Notes under the pieces: generated by a model | The model's database searches: none | Seen by the model: only the letters and a program-made list of their open reading frames with translations | What the model was told of the DNA's origin: nothing | Source of the DNA: Ignelater luminosus | Taxonomy: Eukaryota > Arthropoda > Insecta > Coleoptera > Elateridae | NCBI GenBank assembly: GCA_011009095.1 | Contig: VTPC01008022.1 | Coordinates: 256,106 to 320,105 of the forward strand | Reading direction: 5' to 3' | DNA length: 64,000 bases | Translations under genes and position numbers: made by a program | Shown: positions 23,340-35,287 of the stretch, piece after piece | Layout: the number at the start of each line of letters is the position of its first letter | How positions within the stretch are numbered: the stretch's first letter is position 1

Positions 23340-24140
23340 TAGCGTAACGTGTCCCGACCGGTGTTAGTAATATTTAGCATTCTCAAGTTCGATAGAAACC
23401 AAAACTCATTTTTGGGCCAGCAAGGACGACCCATGGGATGGTAAAGTCCGATCTGTCTTTGTATATACAAAATTTTTAACTTTTTTATTTAATATCCAAG
23501 CGACTCTAATACATCCACAACACATTAAATAAAAAGATTTAAAATCAAGAGACTACTTACCTCTCTTAGAGATTTGATAGAGAGCGAAGCTCAACCTTGC
23601 GCTACCTCCTGTGGCAGGAAGTAGCCTAACCCGTGTTGGTACTCGGCATTCTTAAATTCAATGGATGGCAAAGTCTGACCTTGATAGAACGACCCATCTT
23701 TGTGTTTATCTTTCTGAAAAAGTTAATAGAGGACGAAGCCCAACTTTGGTCCATTGCAAGTGACCCCTATCACGGCGTAGCCAGACTCGTGGGTACTTAG
23801 CATTTTCAGGTTCGAGAATAATAAGCGAGATAACAAAGTCGAATCCGTCTTTATATTGATCTCGCTTATAAAGTTGATGGAGAGAAATGTCCCACGATGA
23901 GCCACCACAAGATAGAGGTTGGAAGATGTAGCCTTAATTGCATCTGTATTAGGCATTCTCAAGTTCAATAAAAGGTTAAGCTCAACCTTGAGCTACCGTA
24001 AATGGCTCGTGAGATGGTCAGATCTAACCAGTCTTTGTATCTGTTTCTCTCAGAAAATTGATAAGACAGCAGAGCACGACCTTGGGCCACTACAGAATTT
24101 TGTGTCAGAAAGTAACCCGACCCGCGTTCGTACTTGCGTA
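23340..24140. repeat. Degenerate tandem repeat, about 150-185-bp units
   Basis: A marker resembling TTAGCATTCTCAAGTTCGAT recurs near 23366, 23645, 23798 and 23950, with a remnant near 24130. Each copy is followed by GACCCAT/GTCTTTGTAT and AGCGAAGCTCAACCTTGGGC-like text. Units are strongly diverged and no coding function is visible. Confidence 0.5.
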
Positions 24141-25030
24141 CGATGTTTGTCGCTTATCTGAGCGAGCTCTGTATGCATGACTAGCGGTCCAACTCCTCCA
24201 CGCCATCGATTTGGGTTCCATGGAGTCGCGTAGATGCTCAGTGAAAACAGGCCACAACATAGCGATCATCCCGTCTCGTTCCTCGCCGAGATACAAAAGT
24301 ACCAGATTGTGGTCTGAATCCAACGCACTGACCGCGGTCTCCCAGGTCTGCTTGTGGCTCTGAAGTGTGTGGGGTCTACGGGCCCGTCTATGAACACGTC
24401 GCGCGTGTCCGTAAAATTGTTTAAGATATAACCGTTACGATTGGACACCCGGCTATTCCCCGCAGGAGTTTGACAGCAGCGCGTCCAAGCCGTTCAAAAG
24501 AAGCAAGCAAGTTATAAACCGCCCACAACTTAATTGCTCCGTGCTTCACTTTGATATGTTCCAGGTCAGGAGTATGCAAAGTGCAGTGACTTAGAAAGAT
24601 CTTAACGTAAATTACTGTACTGCCTTATCGGGAGTTCAATCTGGTCATAATTCGGAAACCCGGATTTATCTCACGTCGAGGTCATGCCTGTATGCGAACT
24701 CGAGCAGCTCCATTTTTTAGTTTCGCAAGCTATTCGCATTCCAATAGACTGTCCTTTCTCTGTACAGTAGGTCATTTCATGATGAAGAGAGTTCAGTTCT
24801 AAAGCAAAGCTCCGGCCTATTGTAGGAGGCTCGCCAGAATGTTCAGGAGTTATGACTCCGCGTCATCAGAAGTTTCGGTCTGGCTGCTAGAGTCGGTGAA
24901 TCGCTGCAAGCCGACGGGCTTGCCGCTGGAGCCTTGGCAACCTGGTGGTACACTTGTTGGTCTTCTGACGAGTCTTTTGGCATTTGCCGGTGTGATGGTT
25001 TCAATTAATATTACTACCTGTACCTTTTTA
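24100..25030 (-). mobile_element. Jockey-like LINE remnant: ORF1 end and endonuclease domain
   Basis: On the minus strand, a Ser/Asp/Glu-rich end of a putative ORF1 (SSSQTETSDDAES, about 24890-24855) is followed by pieces of an AP-type endonuclease: KMELLEFAYRHDLDV (near 24700), SNRNGYILNNFTDTRDVFIDGPV (24448 onward) and the conserved SDHNLVLLYLGEE (about 24320). Several stops and shifts are present. The RT part is not seen in the window next to it. Confidence 0.65.
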
Positions 25031-25039
25031 TCAAGATAA

Positions 25040-26017
25040 ATAGATAACCGACCTGTATCTTTCTATTTGTTATCTTTTTCTATTCCTAACGTTCTTGTTG
25101 CCAACAATGCAGTCTAATAGATTGTGTCTGCAATACGATGAGGCGTGTCTCCAAATATATCTGAACGTTGAAGAGAGTGTAAGAGTTTGTTTACATCCCT
25201 TTAAAACGAAACCGCACCATATGTGGCATAGCTAAAATAAAAGAAATAATGTTTATTAAATTCGCTGTTAACTGAAAAATTCTATAAATTACCAGTAACA
25301 GAAACTTTTAATTACTCAGCATTCGTAGCTTTCGGTGTTATTCTTGGAGAAATATAACGTGAAAAAAATGTTTAAGAAGCGCAAAAGGTTAATACAAGAA
25401 ATAATTTAAAGAACATTTTAATTTTATTGCTGTTACAGTAATGAATGGTCGTCAATGTCAGAAACTTTTGTATTTATTTGTTGTCAGACTTGTAAAAGTT
25501 TTTTGTGCCTTCATACTTTTGTATGAGGTATCTTATTACGAATTTAAATATTTGAGTTTTTGATATCATTTATAGAAGTGATAAAACAAATTAGGTATAT
25601 GTCACTTTAACAAAGACATTGACAAATTTTATTTCCCATTTCTTACAACATACAAGGGTACATAAGCGCAAAATACAGCAAGTAAGAGTTTACGTAGAAT
25701 CTGATAACAAGTATGATCAAAAATTATTTTCATCTGCTCCAACTACAAAAAACAAAAGTACATACAGTAATAAAACAAAAAACAAATCAATTTTTATTAT
25801 TTTTGTAACTGTCAAATTTTGCATTAATTTTATTTTGAGGTTAGAATGTTAGAATTTAAGTGGAAGTGTCTATTGGATCGGCGCAGAAATTATTATTACA
25901 TGTAAATTCCTTTATTTCAATACTAAGTAAATGTAAATAAGTAAGTTTGGTGACAATTGTTGATCATACTTTACTAAACAATTAACACCGAAACGAAAAG
26001 TGAAGACAAGACCCTAT
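25040..26017. other. Flank downstream of CBM39-only gene
   Basis: AT-rich, no further gene seen. A TTTATT (AATAAA on the minus strand) at about 25910-25915 is a plausible poly(A) signal for the gene ending at 26018. Confidence 0.4.
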
Positions 26018-26558
26018 TTACGCTATTTTATTTTTGGAAATGCTGGAATCTGTCACTTCTGTAACGAAATTTCTTACATCCCATTTACCATCTCTACGAT
26101 ATCCTACCGCTCCCGATTCAACATACGCACTGTAATAAACACTATCTCCAATGCGAAGAGGATATTCGAGTTCTATCAGCCAAGAGTTACCAGTTTTCTT
26201 GTCTGTCTTACCAGATATTTTTCCAGATTCAGAAGAAGGATCTAACAGGTATTCGTTTATATTTGCTTTAAAACGGAACGATGTGATTCCTGGTAGATCT
26301 AAAATTCACAATTATTCTTTGATAACTAAAAATAATTTATGACGCAGAATAAATCTCTTTATCAGATACTACAAAGTTTTAAAAACTGAAGTTTTTATTA
26401 TTAGAAGAGTCTAGACATTTACCTGGTGTAGAAACTCTTAGTTTTCCTGTATTTGTAGCTTCTAACATTATTTGATGTATTGTTGGAGGCACTAAATTAT
26501 TTATAGGTAAAGATAATGCACATACGGGAAAAATTAATAAAAACAATTTTAAAATCAT
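26018..26558 (-). CDS. Secreted single-domain CBM39 beta-glucan-binding protein (GNBP-like, no GH16 domain)
   Basis: Two exons on the minus strand, 26558-26423 and 26298-26018, encode 138 residues with one 124-bp GT-AG intron in the same phase and place as intron 1 of the full-length GNBP genes. The signal peptide is MILKLFLLIFPVCALS. Residues 20-125 form one CBM39 domain: TNTGKLRVSTPG, FRFKANINEYL, LEYPLRIGDSVYYSAYV and RRDGKWDV. The frame then closes after SSISKNKIA with a TAA, where the longer paralogues splice to exon 3. The frame is intact, which favours a working gene over a truncated relic. Drosophila also has a short GNBP-like protein made of this domain alone. Predicted role: soluble glucan binding or opsonin-like modulation of the sensor. 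The Tyr of the RVYIP motif is Ser here. Confidence 0.85.
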
Positions 26559-28689
26559 GTTATTACTGCTTTATAAAGTATTTGCAACAATAATTACCAA
26601 TTTGATGTTGATACGAGTAAGAAGGTTTTGCGAGTATTGCAATATATGTTATTTATTATTAAATATTATTCTAAAACACGATAACCCCATTCTCATGGAA
26701 TTAACAAAATTTATCTTGCAATGATAAGCTTGGTAACATACACAACGGTGTGTTGAATTTTAAATTAAAATTTACAGCTACGAGAATAAAATTTCAATTG
26801 GTTTCAAGAATTGTTTTCCTGTTGGACAAATCCACCAGCTGTGACGAAGTTACTTTTAATTTATAATTATCTGCTTATAATTGTGTACATTTTCTGTTAA
26901 TTTAATTATTTTTATGTTCTTCTATATGAATTTTATATTTGTGCTCGCACGCCTGCTTAACGATACGCACTTAGCATTGTTTATCAACCGCCACATATAC
27001 ACCGTGGCTGCTTAAGAATTTTATATGAAAATTACATTCCTCCATTAACAACTCAATTTTGATTCCATTTAGACTAAATGAAAACTATCATTATCGTCAA
27101 CTGTTTTGCGTTGTTTATCTTTGTCTTTTTTAAGACTCTTCAGTTATAAGTGGTTGTTATCTGGTTCTCATTTTATACAATTCTCATTGTGTTTAATATT
27201 ATCACTCTTATTATTTATTATTATTATATTATTGATTACCCTGTAAAATGTATAGTACGTATAGTTTTCCATTTTCTACATTTATTTATTTAGCATAAGA
27301 ATTATTATTTAAAATGTAATTTTTGAAATTTTCCTAACAGATCCGTCGATAATTTTATATTTTGTGATTTTTCCTGGATATTCTGGTTATGTTTTAGAAG
27401 TTTATATTTTATTTTAATCATGCTTGCGAAATGTATTTTTATAACCGCCGTCACGTACTGAAAGTTATATGATATTTCCGTCACATTAACCAATAGTTAT
27501 TAATTAATGGATTTATGATACTTTAGGCCTCATTAGCAAGCTATGCCGCAAATAATTGTAGCGCCCCGCTACATGAGTTTACTAGTGTGGGTGAACCGAC
27601 TGTCTAAAAGACAATTCTAGTTGCAGCCATCAACCAGCAAGCAGCCAGTCCTCGACCATCTAGAGTGAGTATCCTGTGAGTAATACATAACTTGGTAAAC
27701 CGTAAGGTAATAAGGTTAATTCCTGATGTCCGTTTCATACTTTTAGCTTGAGATTTGACTGTTGTCGCTGTCGGTAGAACCGGCCCGTCGCTGCTGGGTA
27801 GCACTGTCTTCGTCCCAGGTCATTGCCCCATACCCTATAGGGCATCAAACCCGAGCTGCAATCTACTATTTGTACCCACTTGCACTAAACTCCGCCTCTG
27901 CTTGTTGCGTTGCTTGGGTATAGCAGTTAATGTATAGAATTGACTCGTAAGTGAGCTGCTTGTATATATTGTGTCTGTAACCGCTGTTTGTTTTAATAGA
28001 TACTGTCTCGGTCCGATTCTGTATTTTATTTGTACCGTAAGCTCTATAGTTCTATTATTTCAGCCAATCGACCTCCGGATTTCTGGATCTCCACCGTAGC
28101 TACCTGCGAGCCTTTGTCTGATCGCTCCAAGAACGAGGCGAGGAGTAAACCTCCTCACCAAATCTGGCATCCGAGACTGTCCAGTACCTCCGTTGCAACA
28201 ATATTCAAACTAAGCGCGTCATACAGTATCTAACAGACGTAACAGTAATTAGGTTCATTTGGAAACTATTTTGTTGATCGTCAAGGCCGTCTCTTTATTT
28301 TAAAACTTTATTTATATATATTTATTTATATAAAGTTGAGAAGAACTGAAAATTGAGCAATCAAAGTTTAAACGTTTTCCTCTACCATCCTCCCACCTAA
28401 CAGTTTTGATGATTTGTTCTCTGCTTAGTTCACGAGTAAATTCATAACTAGTTCGCTTTGCAGTTTGTCATATAATGAATAAAAATTTAGAAAATTCGCT
28501 AACCTGGTTAGCAAGAACTCAAAACCATCATCAGAAAGAAAAAATTTAAAAATTGATATTTTACAATTTCTGTTAACAGGCTTCAATCCAAAAATGCAGC
28601 TTGTGATACTCAGACTAGTGAAACTACAAACGCACCACGCACCAGCCTGATTACCACACGAAACTCCTTAAAAGAGTCAGAGGGTAATA
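26559..28689. other. Intergenic; no gene, one doubtful LTR-like stretch
   Basis: 26559-27550 is AT-rich and empty to my eye. 27557-28200 is more GC-rich, starts with the small palindrome TGTAGCGCCCCGCTACA and ends in CA, as an LTR might, but the flanking 4-mers (TAAT and ATAT) do not form a target duplication. 28201-28689 shows nothing. Confidence 0.4.
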
Positions 28690-28745
28690 ACTCGACAGGC
28701 CCGACAAGACCAGACATAGGCCCGAAAAGCTCAGTACATTCCTAA
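28690..28745 (+). repeat. 9-bp minisatellite, locus 5 (short)
   Basis: CTCGACAGGCCCGACAAGA and CATAGGCCCGAAAAGCTCAG: five or six 9-mer units of the same family as 5336. Confidence 0.55.
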
Positions 28746-28919
28746 ACTGACGCAGGCCTCTACTAGCGCCAGCCCTGATGTAGAAGATTCTTTATGTCTT
28801 GAATTACATGACTCAATTCGTAGTTTTAAAGTGATGATATGTTTGTTATTTAGTGTCAGGTTCCAACGTTTTTCTCTGAATTCTTAGCATTCTTTTTAGG
28901 ATTTCCAAATTGCGGCGCG

Positions 28920-29380
28920 CTTATGTTTGTATTTAGGGGGCGGTGATGCGGTCTCGGGCGCCTGATTTGTTAAATGGGGTTTACTTCTCCTTCTTGCCCC
29001 AGGGGCGGGAAGGCAAGAGCTTACGAGTAGCTACGGTGGAGATACGGTAATCTAGAAGTCGAATGGTTGAAGCAGTATTGCTGTAAAGCTTACGGTAAAA
29101 TAAAACACTTAGATATAACCAAAACGGATGTATTAGAAGCAAGCGGCAAATATACACAGGCGAATTATACTATAATCAAACAAACTATGTAACCAAGCAA
29201 TACAACTAGTATGCGCTACGCAAGGTGCAGGCCAAACCAACCACAATACGTCTTTAATCATGCATTGCTATTCACCCAATAGCGAGTAGTTTGGACAGAT
29301 CTGATTTTGGGGACTAAGCGGACGGCTTGGAGTTTCCCGCCAATAAGTAATTTTGGGGTTTTACGCGTGTTAAGGAATGA
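28920..29380 (+). repeat. Dispersed repeat, family B copy 2
   Basis: Shares ordered blocks with 18770-19240 (CTCGGGCGCC, GGGTTTACTTCTCC, CGAGTAGCTACGGTGGAG, and further weak matches downstream). No coding frame. Identity of the element unknown. Confidence 0.45.
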
Positions 29381-29539
29381 AGCGTTATGTCCTAAAGTGT
29401 TTGCTTCTTACTATCGTTTGTGAAGTGCATATCTATACTCTATTTTTACCCGTATTACACTTTGGCTAATCAAATTTGTGAACTACACAAGTTTCGTTTA
29501 ATTTATATTTTAACATTACAATGTCACGCAACTTGTGAA

Positions 29540-30530
29540 AAGTCCTCCCTAAATTTAGAGATCAGGATAAGGTTTGGGCCTCACACATCTGTTGTTTAAC
29601 ATGTGTTTCCCAACTCATAAGCTGGTTCAATGGAAAAATCTCATCACATCCCGTTTGCAGTTCTATTGATATAGAGAGAGCCAAGAGACCATTTCAGATT
29701 GCTACTTTTGTATTTTCCCTTCAGCTATAAGACCTGTGCTGCACAATACTACGAACCTTCCTATACCACCCACAGCAGATTCATGGACTCTGAATTCTGA
29801 GGAGGACCCACTAGATGACTTTGAGGGCCAAGAAAACAGAGAAACGGACCTTGACTTTGTTGGCATGTTCGAGGAGCTTCATAAAATAAGCCAGTCTGAT
29901 TTAAAGAAAGAAGTAACCTTACTCCTGGAATTAAGAATGTCGTGTGTAAGATTTTCGTTAACGCAGAAAAGATTCTGCTGCTACCTCTTCACATTAAGTT
30001 AGGATTGATGAAAAACTTCCTAAAGACGATGAACGAAGATGGTGAAGGTTTAGTTTATTTAAAAAACAAATTTCCCAGAATAAACGAAGGTAAAATAAAA
30101 GAGGGAATGTTTGTGAGGCTCCAAATGAAGGAAGTAATGAAAGATGCCAGTTTCGACAATACCTTAGAAAGAAGGAGAGGCACCTGCTTGGTGCTTCAAA
30201 ATCCTAAATACAAGAGCTAAAAACTATGAATAGCTAGTTGATAAACTGCTGCAAAATTACAAAGATTTGGGAGCAAATATGTCCCTGAGGATTTATTTCC
30301 TCCATTCACATCTGCATTTTTTTTCAAACAATCTTGGTGATGTGAGCGATAAACATGGTGAGAGATTTCGTCCAAATTGAATCGCGCTGCAAGGGACAAT
30401 GGAGCGGAAACATGCTCGCGGGCCTTAAAAGAGAAGCACCAGCAACAAAATACAGGCGAAATTCCAATAGAAATGTGAAAGTTGTTGTGAGCTCGAACCA
30501 TCTGACATTTTGATATATTTTGTCAAAGTA
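29540..30530 (+). pseudogene. Repeat-derived gene fragment (KLGLMKNF family, unknown function)
   Basis: Plus-strand frames read KFRDQDKVWASHICC (29546 on), then ADSWTLNSEEDPLDDFEGQE (about 29776), then after an apparent internal deletion HIKLGLMKNFLKTMNEDGEG with YLKNKFPRINEGKIKEGMFV (29991-30120), and finally NMSLRIYFLHSHLHFF and DKHGERF (30270-30370). I recognise this block order from multi-copy, probably mobile-element-derived insect proteins of unknown function. Stops, shifts and a missing middle show that the copy is dead. Confidence 0.65.
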
Positions 30531-30722
30531 TGATATCTATTTGACAGTTAACCTTTTTGTGTTGATTTTTCGTTTTTGTATTAAAACTTTTTTTGTGGTA
30601 TACGTTTTTAATGGTAAGCCAAACGAATTACAATAATTATTGCAAAGTAATGCTGTTACTAACTTTTATTCTAGTGTAAGTTGTGCTAACCCGACATAAG
30701 ATCTCAAGGTGTAAGAAAAGAT

Positions 30723-33700
30723 AACAAAGCTGTTTTACAAGTTACGCTTTATAAGGATTTAAAACAGGTAAGTATAAAATAGATACAGAGATTTAGTAGC
30801 CTTTACGGTCAAATTCTAACAGACTTTCAAAGTCTAGCTTTAAAGGCAAAATTAAAAATATTTTTAACTCTAATATGTGTATCCCGACAATATAAATCAA
30901 ATGTTTAATAAAATCACGCGTTAATGATGTGTGTCAGTCTTAGCTGTCTTATTCACCACTGGTACGTTACTTCATTTACACGATCTTGCGCCTACCGGCT
31001 TTGCTTTAGATAATCCACTGACCGCACAAAACGTACATCTAGAACTTACAAAGTTTGTAAAGTTGCAAATTGTACTTCGGAAATTATAAAATATGGGTTC
31101 CGTTAATGTTGCTAAATGTGAGGAAATTCTAGGAAAAACGCTGAAAAACTACCGTTAACACCCGTAAACACTAAACAACCAACAGATTGTTGGTCTAACA
31201 TTACGAATATACAAATCTCGAATTTTTAGATAATTCGTGGCTGATCGTATAGAAGATTTTTAACTTTCATTACTGTTTCTGATGCGTGTAGCGTTCCAAA
31301 TCGCTATAATTCAATTTCGTTTAATGTAAACAAATCGCTTGGCATCATCTCTTCCAGCACACATCTAAAAACGATTCCTCCACCACACCTAACAATCAAA
31401 AACTCATCTCGAAAAAACCAGGCGTTTCAGAGATATAGTGCACCCGTCGAAAAAACAAAAGATGGCTGTTAGTGGCCGAATCCTCTGCGAGCCATTTTCA
31501 TACCGCAATTAAGAGTGTAAATCCCGTCTCCATATCTGTTAAAAAAAGTAAATGTCGCTCGGTAGTACAAGACTCGCTTAAAAGCCCTACTACACCTAAC
31601 AACCAAGGTTCCATCTCGATAGAACCAGCAGTTCCTGACATGCAGCACATCTGTCAAAAAAAACAAGCGACGGTCGGCGGTGCCGAGATCGTCCGAAAGG
31701 CGTTCCGTCGCCGCTTGCATGAAACCAAAGCCGAACTTAATTGCGTCAGCCGTTTCCGTGATACGGAAAATCTGTCAGGAAATAAGAACGAACACGTAGG
31801 ACTATCGTGGTTCGGTGGCGTGGGGTCTAGACGCTCCTCGGTCGTCTCCGGTGCGAAACGAAAAAAAACTTGAAGACAATCCACGATCCGTTCCGAAAAT
31901 GCGACATGTCTCTTTCGTAAAAGAAGCAAAATATAAGCACCGCCATGTTTTTTGTTTTAAAACGTCTACTATGTCCGCTAAAAGTTAAAAGCCCCCAAAC
32001 GGCGACGGTGGAGCACAACAACCTACAACAGCCGCTTCGTCTAGAAAAGCAAGAGATATTCTTGATATGTTATACCTTGAACAGGACAGGAAAAAGTTTG
32101 ACTTCTCTTTGTCTTGCGTGTGGTGATCTGTATATCCTTGTCTTTGTTCCACTTTAGAAATTTTAGATTTTTGAGTTTTTTTAACAAATTTGATGCATGT
32201 TGTATGGTAAACGTTGTAACGTAACTTCGCGTTACAGCTACTTATATTGAAGACCCTCTTACGGTCTGCCCAACTAACTACAGTCGGGGCCTTGGATCGT
32301 GGGCGAATGAGGGGGGCAGATCAAATAAGCAGACAACACAATAAATTTAAACAATTCTATTGATGTCAAGACAAATTAATGTAAATACAAATAGCGTATT
32401 ATCAAAAAATTATCAAAATATATTATAAAATTATTTAGTACATAATCTACAATTAGGAACTTGAAATAAACACTACTTATTAGCAAATCCAAGCCTAAAT
32501 AAAAAACTAGCAAATGAAAGGGCACCAAGTATTAAGTAATTTAATACTATTAAAAAAATTAGAAAAAAATGATACTTTAACTTCATGAAAAAATTGTAGC
32601 ATACCCATCACTTTTGAAATCATTAAAACAACAAATTTTATTTAAAGTTACTATTAAAAATACGAAAATTAATTTTATTCACCGAATCTTTTCATGAAAT
32701 GGATTTTTCGAAACTTTAAAAAAATTAACTCTAAACTTTTCAGAGCGCCGGAATAAATCGTAAAGCAAAAAAACTAAATAAAATAATTAAAGTGAAACAG
32801 TTTAACAAAACAAATGAAAAGTTGTTTACAAAGTAATTCGCTAAACTACAGGTAACTCATTCATAATTGTTAAATATTCCTGAAGAAAAAAAAATTACAC
32901 AGATACAAAGTTAACGGTCTCGCACTACATGATGAGACGGGCAGCCGTTTCCACGGTCCGAGGAAGAAACCCCAAGAGCGCTGACATCTCCTGTAAGCTG
33001 GTCCTCTTAAGGAAGCTACCGGTTCTCCCCAAAGAACTGCGGGCTCTCCCAAAGAAGCTATGGAGGACACGCAAACAGGTGAGAACAGAGTAAAAAGACG
33101 GGCCAGACTAACATACCTTCAGTGTAATTGAAGTTTCTTAAAAATGTCCAAAAAAGTGAAATAATCCAAAGTTGATAAAAAGAGCTCTACGAGGTAGTGC
33201 ACGCACACACCCGCAAAAAAAACTAATCACTTCCCCACAAAATAGGGAAAATAAAAATAAACGGTTAGAACCGTACAATGAACACTGAACAGCACGTCAG
33301 TCTCCCACAAGGCGAGTTCTTAAACTGCCCCCCGTCTCAATTCGAAGTGAGATTTTGCCGGAAAATGCACAATCTCCAACCAATGACCATTCAGAAAGTC
33401 AGGCTGCGGACACTAAAGGAATATTTGGCAACTGAGGATTGGTCCAAAAATTACAAAGAAAATCTAACCTTCGGAAAACTAATCTCAAAAATATCACCCG
33501 GAACACGCATTCCTCTAAGATAACGATATATATCAATAAAAACCATAGAAATACTAATAAGGCAAACAGAAAATTGGTTTAAAACCTAATAAGTGAATAA
33601 CGAATTTAGACAAAAGGCTACTGTATCAAAATCTCAGAAAAAATTCGCCAGCAAATAGCCCTAAATTGACCAAAACTAATACAATCAATCCCGAATCTAT

Positions 33701-34866
33701 TAGTTACTCAATAGCTGACGGAGCGATGATAGTCAATCTCGGTTAATTAGCTGAAAACAAATAAATGTCAAACAGAACTATTAAACGAGAAAAATCATAC
33801 AAACAAGCAGAAATGAATTCTACAAAAGCAAAAGAAGTTGCTTAAACTACATCTGGCAACTAGAGATAACTATAGATCACAAAATAAGATCAATTCTGGC
33901 CATCCTATAGTAATTACAACGAAATAATTCCTAAAATTTTCAATACAAAGAAAATTCCCATGTGCAACATAAATTTAATACAAGCAAATTATCAGAAATT
34001 TCATTTCAATGATATATAAGGTGGCCTAAAAGTATATATTTTTGTACGAATTCTTATAGAAACGGTGAAATAGATTAAAGTTAATAAACGACAACCGGTG
34101 AAGATAACCGGAGTTAGTGAGGATAAGGACCCATGTTAGGTTCATAAAAAAATAAACGTAACAACGTTAATTTTATTAACTTAATTATTTAATCGACGAT
34201 AAACGTGATAAACTTTCTGGTACGCCCATCAGTGGCGTACAGTTTGAAAGAAATTTAGGAATTATTTTAAAACATTTAATAACAATGGTTTTACAATACT
34301 GTGCAAAATCCTGGCTTGTAGCACTACCTCAATCAGCTGACAACAATTTGTTTTTGAAATGACAGCCCACTTACCTTTTGCAATAATTTTTATAACAAAA
34401 TTAAACCATCAAGTGAGTGTAAAGGATAAACTGCGCTAGAAAATGTTGTTTTTAATGGTTCCAACTGCTTTGAAGGTTTTGATAGAACTTTATAAATGCA
34501 AAGGTAAACAATTATTAAAGTGAATTTGTAAAACTGGTATGAAACTAGGAAACCTTACACTTCAAGTGTTAAAGTTTCTCTCACATGGACTATACGTCGT
34601 ACGTACGAAAAGACATGTAAGTGTTTAGGTGGAACATAAAACAGATAAAAAATCTATTCAAGAAAAATAGAGAAAAGCAGGATGTAATAAATCCAGAATA
34701 TCAAACATGGGAAAAATGAATCACTTTTGAACAAAAAGTCTGGCAGTGCCCATTAATGCTGTCATCCTTCATTAAAAGGAAAATAAATATTGATGTCTTG
34801 GGTTACGCTCTCGAACGGGCTAATATCGGAGGCCCTAGGTCGGACTTCGTCTTTTATCAACCTTCT
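30723..34866 (+). repeat. Long dispersed repeat R, copy 1 (carries an LTR-like insertion)
   Basis: Aligns along its length with 56438-60740: AAGCTGTTTTACAAGTTACG at the left, GTCGCTCGGTAGTACAAG and GACGGTCGGCGG in the middle, TGGTACGCCCATCAGTGGCG and AACGGGCTAATATCGGAGGC at the right. Excluding the insertion at 32215-34163 it is about 2.2 kb. It holds an internal repeated block (CACACCTAACAATCAAAAAC at about 31385 and CACACCTAACAACCAAGG near 31590). Frames on both strands in 31470-32020 are longish but not conserved between the copies, so I call no gene. Confidence 0.85.
32215..34163. mobile_element. LTR-like insertion with ACGT target duplication (solo LTR or similar)
   Basis: 1949 bp starting TGTAACGTAACTTCGCGTTA and ending AAACGTAACA, flanked by ACGT at 32211-32214 and 34164-34167. 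Repeat copy 2 shows the uninterrupted site GGTAAACGTTAATTTT, with the single ACGT at 59908-59911. TG...CA ends with a 4-bp duplication fit a Ty3/gypsy- or BEL-type LTR. No second LTR and no gag-pol motifs were seen inside, so a solo LTR is the best guess. A frame at 33278-33523 (81 codons) matches nothing I know. Confidence 0.7.
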
Positions 34867-35070
34867 TAAAAGAGCTGAATGTTAGTATGGCTTGGGCTAC
34901 GGCCTCGAACGAGCCACTCTTGGTAGCTCCAGGGCTGGGATTCATCTTCCATTAACCTCGTCAGAAAAACTAAATGTCGCCATGTCTCAAGCTACACTGT
35001 CGAGCGGGCCACCACCTCTGCTCTCCATCTACCTTGTTAAGAGAACTGAAAGTCACTGTAACTCGGGCCG
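34786..35070 (+). repeat. Tandem repeat, about 90-bp unit, three units
   Basis: Units begin near 34790, 34875 and 34970, each with GGGYTACG..CTCGAACGGGC, a GGTCGGACTTCRTCTT-like block and CTTCTTAAAAGARCTGAA. The first unit overlaps the right end of repeat R. Repeat copy 2 has one unit (about 60660-60740). Confidence 0.6.
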
Positions 35071-35287
35071 TGCCCACGAACAATCATGTCCCGATTTGTC
35101 ATATTGTACCAATCTTCTGCCGTTCCTTCATCTACATTTTCCTCAACTTTTAAACACTCTCCATCCTGTTATTGTAAGCATGGCAACCAATCTGACTCTA
35201 TTATAAGATTAACTGCTAAGAGCTTTCTACTAAATTAATGCTTTATTTGCGCCCCAGCTTGATAAAATTATGTCTTGCAGCTTTAAC

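Noticed and set aside
27557..28200. Possible solo LTR starting TGTAGCGCCCCGCTACA and ending CA
   Set aside because: Flanking 4-mers (TAAT and ATAT) do not match and no second copy is in the window. The evidence is too thin for a call.
31469..32021. Frames of 64-133 codons on both strands inside repeat R
   Set aside because: The second copy (59300-59640) does not keep the frames open, so there is no sign of selection on a protein.
33278..33523. 81-codon frame inside the LTR-like insertion as a gene
   Set aside because: No recognisable domain. LTRs rarely carry genes and no supporting context was seen.
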